From assembly GCA_036346405.1 (NCBI GenBank), contig CM070562.1, positions 99,102,284 through 99,166,283 of the forward strand: a stretch of DNA of 64,000 nt, given 5' to 3'. A program made the translations under genes and the position numbers. The notes beneath the pieces were generated by a model that searched no databases, had not been told where the DNA came from, and saw only the letters and a list, made by a program, of their open reading frames with translations. The DNA comes from Phyllostachys edulis. Its lineage: Eukaryota; Streptophyta; Magnoliopsida; Poales; Poaceae. Position 1 is the stretch's first letter. Each line of letters opens with the position of its first letter. Shown piece by piece: positions 60,516 to 64,000 of the stretch.

Positions 60516-62416
60516 GTAGCAGATTCGTTATGCGGTGTATTTGGTGAGACAAATCATAGTGAGCTGGCAGCATTTGCATCCTATGCATTGGCCTTTTCGA
60601 GCAACTTTCTAGCTCTTGTGGACACATATGACGTGAGTTGTTAGTTTGTTGTAGCTTGGAACTTTTTCTCTTGTTGTTTTTGTTGTTATGCATGTCTAAA
60701 ACACATCATTATTATATTTAAAGGCCATCAATCTGGCACTTCTCTAGGAGGCATAGTCAACTTTGAGTTGAGTATGCATGTGTACATATGCAACATGTTC
60801 TCCCTCTCTTCTAGCATTTCATATTCTTCACCTCAAGTGTGCAGATTCTGAACTTATTTATGCTGCACTTGTATTATCTGGAGCACAATCTCACTATTTA
60901 TGTTCTTTTTAGGTTATGCGAAGTGGGATTCCAAACTTCTGTGCAGTAGCTCTAGCACTCCATGACTTAGGGTATGTCAAACCTATCCTTGGGCACTTGT
61001 TACATGTGCATTGGATTAAAGCCCTATTGGATGGGGGTTTAGCTTCTCATGGAAATCTTATATGCTAGACCATCATAATTCAGAAAAGTCTTTTGTTTCA
61101 AGAAAATACAAATGAAGCTAAAGTTTATCAGAAAGTTCACCCCATACAACTACTTTGTGTTTATAAGCTTAAGCCCTCGCAAACAGGTCTTCAGTCATAC
61201 TGATGTGTGCTTGAAAAATAATCCACAATATCCCAGTACACTAAATTCCCTCGTACTTTGGGAATATATTATGCCATTTGGTGGCAAGTTCTGTTGTATC
61301 AACTTATGTTGGTTTTTAACATGCCTGTGCTTGTAGGTGATATTAGAAATCAAATTACCTTATCTTGTGCTCATTGTTTTCTTAATAAAATGTTATAAAC
61401 AATCAGTTTAGATAAAGATATCTTCTTTTGTAGGTACAAGGCATCTAGTGTTAGATTAGATTCTGGTGATCTAGCTTATTTGTCTATCAAAGCTCGAAAA
61501 GTGTTTCGTGCAATAGAGGAGGAGTTTAATATACCTGATTTTGGGAAGATGATCATTACTGCTAGCAATGACCTGAACGAGGAAACAATTGATGCCCTGA
61601 ACAAACAGGTAATAAAATTATCTCATTACTGAGTTGACAATTCACCAAGATTTTTTTTGTGGCATGTAGGTTTGTGCTATTTTTCTTACAGGGTCATGAA
61701 GTTGATGCATTTGGAATCAGAACTTATCTTGTAACTTGTTATTCCCAGGCTGCTCTTGGGTGTGCCTTTAAGCTAGTTGAGATCAATAGTAGACCTCGTA
61801 TCAAACTTTCTAAGGACGTGGCAAAAGTTTGTTTACTATTCTCATGTTGAAAAAGAATTGCATATCTTTTACTTTACTGATGGTGTCTTGATATGTTGCA
61901 GGTCTCTATTCCATGCAAAAGGCGATGCTTCAAATTGTATGGAAAAGAAGGCTATCCGTTGGTAGACATCATGATACGTGAAAGTGAACTATCACCTAAG
62001 GTAACAATGCACCTTTGTTCTCTATTCACATGTGAGGTTCTATACTTGTCACACCATTTTTTCAATCATAGAAGTACAGAATATTAGAGTCTACCTTAGA
62101 ATGGAATATAGTTGAGATAACACTTGAATCGATCATATGCTTCTCATCGTTGTCATGCAACGCTGCTGTCACCTTTTATATCTTTTGTTGACTTTTTTCA
62201 TCTCTAGTGACATTCCGATTTTAAACTGAATTTCATACTGTTGAAATATTCCAGGCAGGAGAGCGAATCCTTTGTCGCCACCCATTCCTTGAATCCAAGA
62301 GGGCATATGTTGTCCCCCAGCATGTTGAGGAGCTTCTACAATTCTATTGGCCTGAGAGATCTTGTATCTTTCTTATAACAGTAACTTTGGATCTTGTATC
62401 TTTCTTACAACAATAA
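60516..62416 (+). pseudogene. NAPRT: Nicotinate phosphoribosyltransferase fragment captured by CACTA-2
   Basis: Six exons with GT-AG borders and consistent phases are 60516-60632, 60913-60971, 61434-61608, 61692-61826, 61902-62000 and 62255-62357 or later. They encode about 230 residues with no stop until 62414. Landmarks are GVFGETNHSELAAFASYALA, DTYDVMRSGIPNFCAVALAL, VRLDSGDLAY, ASNDLNEETIDALNKQGHEV, DAFGIRTYLVTCYSQAALGC and HPFLESKRAYVVPQHVEELL. NAPRT converts nicotinate to its mononucleotide in the NAD salvage (Preiss-Handler) pathway. A full plant protein is about 550 aa, so the front half and the C-terminal part are absent. The phosphate-binding FGIGT motif reads FGIRT here, which should impair catalysis. 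Similarity stops at WPERS, where a 32-bp tandem repeat begins. The kept introns show DNA-level capture. Confidence 0.9.
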
Positions 62417-62453
62417 CTTTGGATCTTGTATCTTTCTTACAACGACAACTCTG
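62358..62453. repeat. Three tandem copies of a 32-bp unit
   Basis: Units beginning GATCTTGTATCTTTCTTA start at 62358, 62390 and 62422. They sit exactly at the point where NAPRT similarity ends and supply the in-frame stop. Confidence 0.88.
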
Positions 62454-62779
62454 TCAGTGGTCATGGCTAATTTGGAAAGTAATTGTTTCAAAGGAGGTAA
62501 TCAGGATCAGTATTAGATTTTCTTTAAAAAAATATTAGGGGGTTGTTTTCTTGCATTACATTTTTAAATCACTGAATATCTGTAAACAAAGGGAGCGGCA
62601 TGAAAGATTCACATGAACCAGTCCCACTGATACTTTTTAACACTTGATGATTAGCAAGAGCAACAACCTCTTCATGTTGCTTCTGGATTTTTGTGAAACA
62701 AAGAAAGGAGGCTTTAGAGAAAAGAAACCCTAATCATTGGTATCCTGATTAGTGATGCTTTTAAGTATTTGGGAAAAGA

Positions 62780-63138
62780 GACAATCGAGTGCAGTTAACT
62801 GCCGGGAAAAAAAACTAACTGCTAGGGAAAACGGATAATCAAGGGCAGCTTAACTGTTGGGGAAAACGGACAATCAAGGGCAGGTTAACTGCTGGCAATA
62901 CCTCTAACTGCCGGAAAATAGCTAACTGGCGGGGAAACTATAACTACCGAGGAAAAAACTTTTCTAGGGCAGTTAACTGCCGGCAATATACATATCTGTT
63001 GGGGAATGTTTTTCCCGGCAGCACCTTACCGGGCAGGCAATAAGCGCCGGGGAAAATAATTGTCGGCAGATAATTTGCTTTGCAAAGCAATTTTCTCCAG
63101 CAGTTTGATTGCCCTTAATACTATGCCATGGTATAGTG
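62780..63138. repeat. CACTA-2 right subterminal array and terminus
   Basis: Many copies of TTAACTGCCGGGAAAA-like and CTGCCGGCAATA-like units lead into GGGCAATxx motifs, then CCATGGTATAGTG. Confidence 0.88.
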
Positions 63139-63199
63139 ATATATCCATCTTCTAAGTGTTGTTGTCTAGGTACAGATTTTTGAACACATCCGCACAGAG

Positions 63200-64000
63200 T
63201 GTTGTGTGTCGATGATATGCCCTAGAGGTGATCATGGAGATGATTATATCATATCTATGTTTATGAGTTATAAAATATGTTTCTTGGATGAATTATCATT
63301 TATAAAGATTAACAAGTATGTGACTTGTTAGTAAAGCTCTTTAACAGTTGTATGATGTCATTCTAAAAGTATCCCTGGTCGGATGTCAATTGTTGGAACA
63401 TTATTGATTGATCGACCAGCATATGTATTGATTGATGACCATGTTTCATCGGTCATAGATATGGGAATATCAAATAAAAAATGTGAGCACATGTTAGAGA
63501 ACATGGTGTTGGATTGACCTACCTTGAGATACTATTTAGATTGTTATGATTTTATGTGTAATTAGTTGGTCTCAAGCAATGATGATATATAATCCTTAGA
63601 CCTGAGATCAATATGGTTTTTCACATGTGTAATAGTATACTTAGGGGTTACCAAATGCTACTCCATAATTGAGTAGTTATAAAGGTACCTTTCGGGTATA
63701 ATATGAAACATGCTGAAAGACATGACTGGTTGGATATGGGATTTACCACTCCTAACATAACATGAGATATATCTCTGGGCCCTTCAATGTGATCGGATAA
63801 AGAAAGTGCATGGTCGTACCACTGTTGGTCGAAGAGTCGACCACACAAAGTTATCCGTCACTATATTGAGAAAGTATTGAACAGTTCATGGATGACAGAT
63901 ATCTCACCTAAAGTTCAACCAGATATCGTGAGGCAAAATGAGAATACGCAAGCAGATCGTTCAGTCCAATCATATACGAACTGGTCGTATGGAGATACGG
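63200..64000 (+). repeat. 5' part of an Angela-like Copia LTR, running off the window
   Basis: It starts near TGTTGTGTGTCGATGATATGC and continues CCTAGAGGTGAT, the kind of opening seen in Angela-like LTRs. It shares order and many phrases with the solo LTR at 21768-23162 (for example ATTAACAAGTATGT, CATATGTATTGATTGATG and AACATG). No coding region is seen. The element's other end is outside the window. Confidence 0.65.

Larger units (their letters stand above)
55203..63138 (+). mobile_element. CACTA transposon with captured NAPRT gene fragment; complete ends
   Basis: The left end is CACTACACCATGGCATAG, and the right end read inward is CACTATACCATGGCATAG. Both continue TATTAAGGGCAAT, and ATA flanks both sides (55200-55202 and 63139-63141). 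Subterminal repeats with CTGCCGGGAAAA/CTGCCGGCAAT motifs lie at 55203-55440 and 62780-63138. There is no transposase, so it is non-autonomous. Cargo is six exons of a nicotinate phosphoribosyltransferase gene plus GC-rich, 5'-exon-like DNA. A solo SIRE LTR (56046-58764) was inserted later. Without it the element is about 5.2 kb. It differs in terminal sequence from the CACTA at 1-6241. Confidence 0.92.

Noticed and set aside
1..64000. tRNA, rRNA, riboswitch, organellar insertion or bacterial-type operon signals
   Set aside because: None was recognised on reading. A tRNA or covariance-model scan could still find small RNAs that I missed.

Overview
This is nuclear DNA from a flowering plant, almost certainly a grass. 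The evidence is split genes with GT-AG introns, CACTA, Mutator-like and Stowaway transposons, SIRE-, Retrofit- and Angela-like Copia LTRs, Tekay-like Gypsy LTRs, and GC-rich 5' gene ends. It is a gene-poor, TE-rich stretch with a small island of ordinary genes. The species cannot be fixed from the sequence alone.

Layout. (1) 1-6241: right-hand part of a CACTA transposon with decayed Transposase_24-like, DUF8039-like and Ulp1-protease-like coding pieces, and a long hairpin. (2) 6242-20517: a pile of retrotransposon debris. It holds a Gypsy LTR remnant, an intact solo Gypsy LTR (9755-12742, target duplication ATGTC), a plus-strand Copia split by other insertions (gag near 13.0 kb, IN-RT-RNaseH at 17.9-20.2 kb, 3' LTR 20267-20517), a deleted minus-strand Copia and a second Gypsy LTR remnant. 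(3) 20638-30414: two host genes, head to head. The minus-strand gene is a five-exon AVT6-type vacuolar amino-acid transporter (441 aa), with a Stowaway MITE in intron 4 and a solo LTR in intron 3. The plus-strand gene is a three-exon U-box/ARM E3 ligase (964 aa). (4) 30933-47162: a Mutator-like element with a 10-bp target duplication. It carries a Plant Mobile Domain gene that is split by a 12-kb minus-strand SIRE-like retrotransposon (33659-45646, TSD TCGTG) with 3.1-kb LTRs, a gag and no pol. (5) 47173-51400: a probable snoRNA host locus with a site II/telo-box promoter and three paralogous box C/D snoRNAs, then a two-exon FAM32A-like splicing-factor gene on the minus strand. (6) 51.4-55.2 kb: a degenerate AT-rich repeat, a decayed N-carbamoylputrescine amidase gene fragment and GC-rich filler. 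(7) 55203-63138: a second, complete CACTA element (TSD ATA). It has captured six exons of a nicotinate phosphoribosyltransferase gene and was later hit by a SIRE solo LTR (56046-58764, TSD CCTCC). (8) 63.2-64.0 kb: the start of another Angela-like LTR.

How it fits together. The likely functional cellular genes are the AVT6 transporter, the U-box protein, the snoRNA locus and the FAM32A homologue. They share no obvious pathway. The rest is a record of nested transposition, best dated by order of insertion: MULE before SIRE, CACTA-2 before the solo LTR. Exact target duplications fix the borders of five insertions. Several small indels are homopolymer-length changes, so some apparent frameshifts could be assembly errors.
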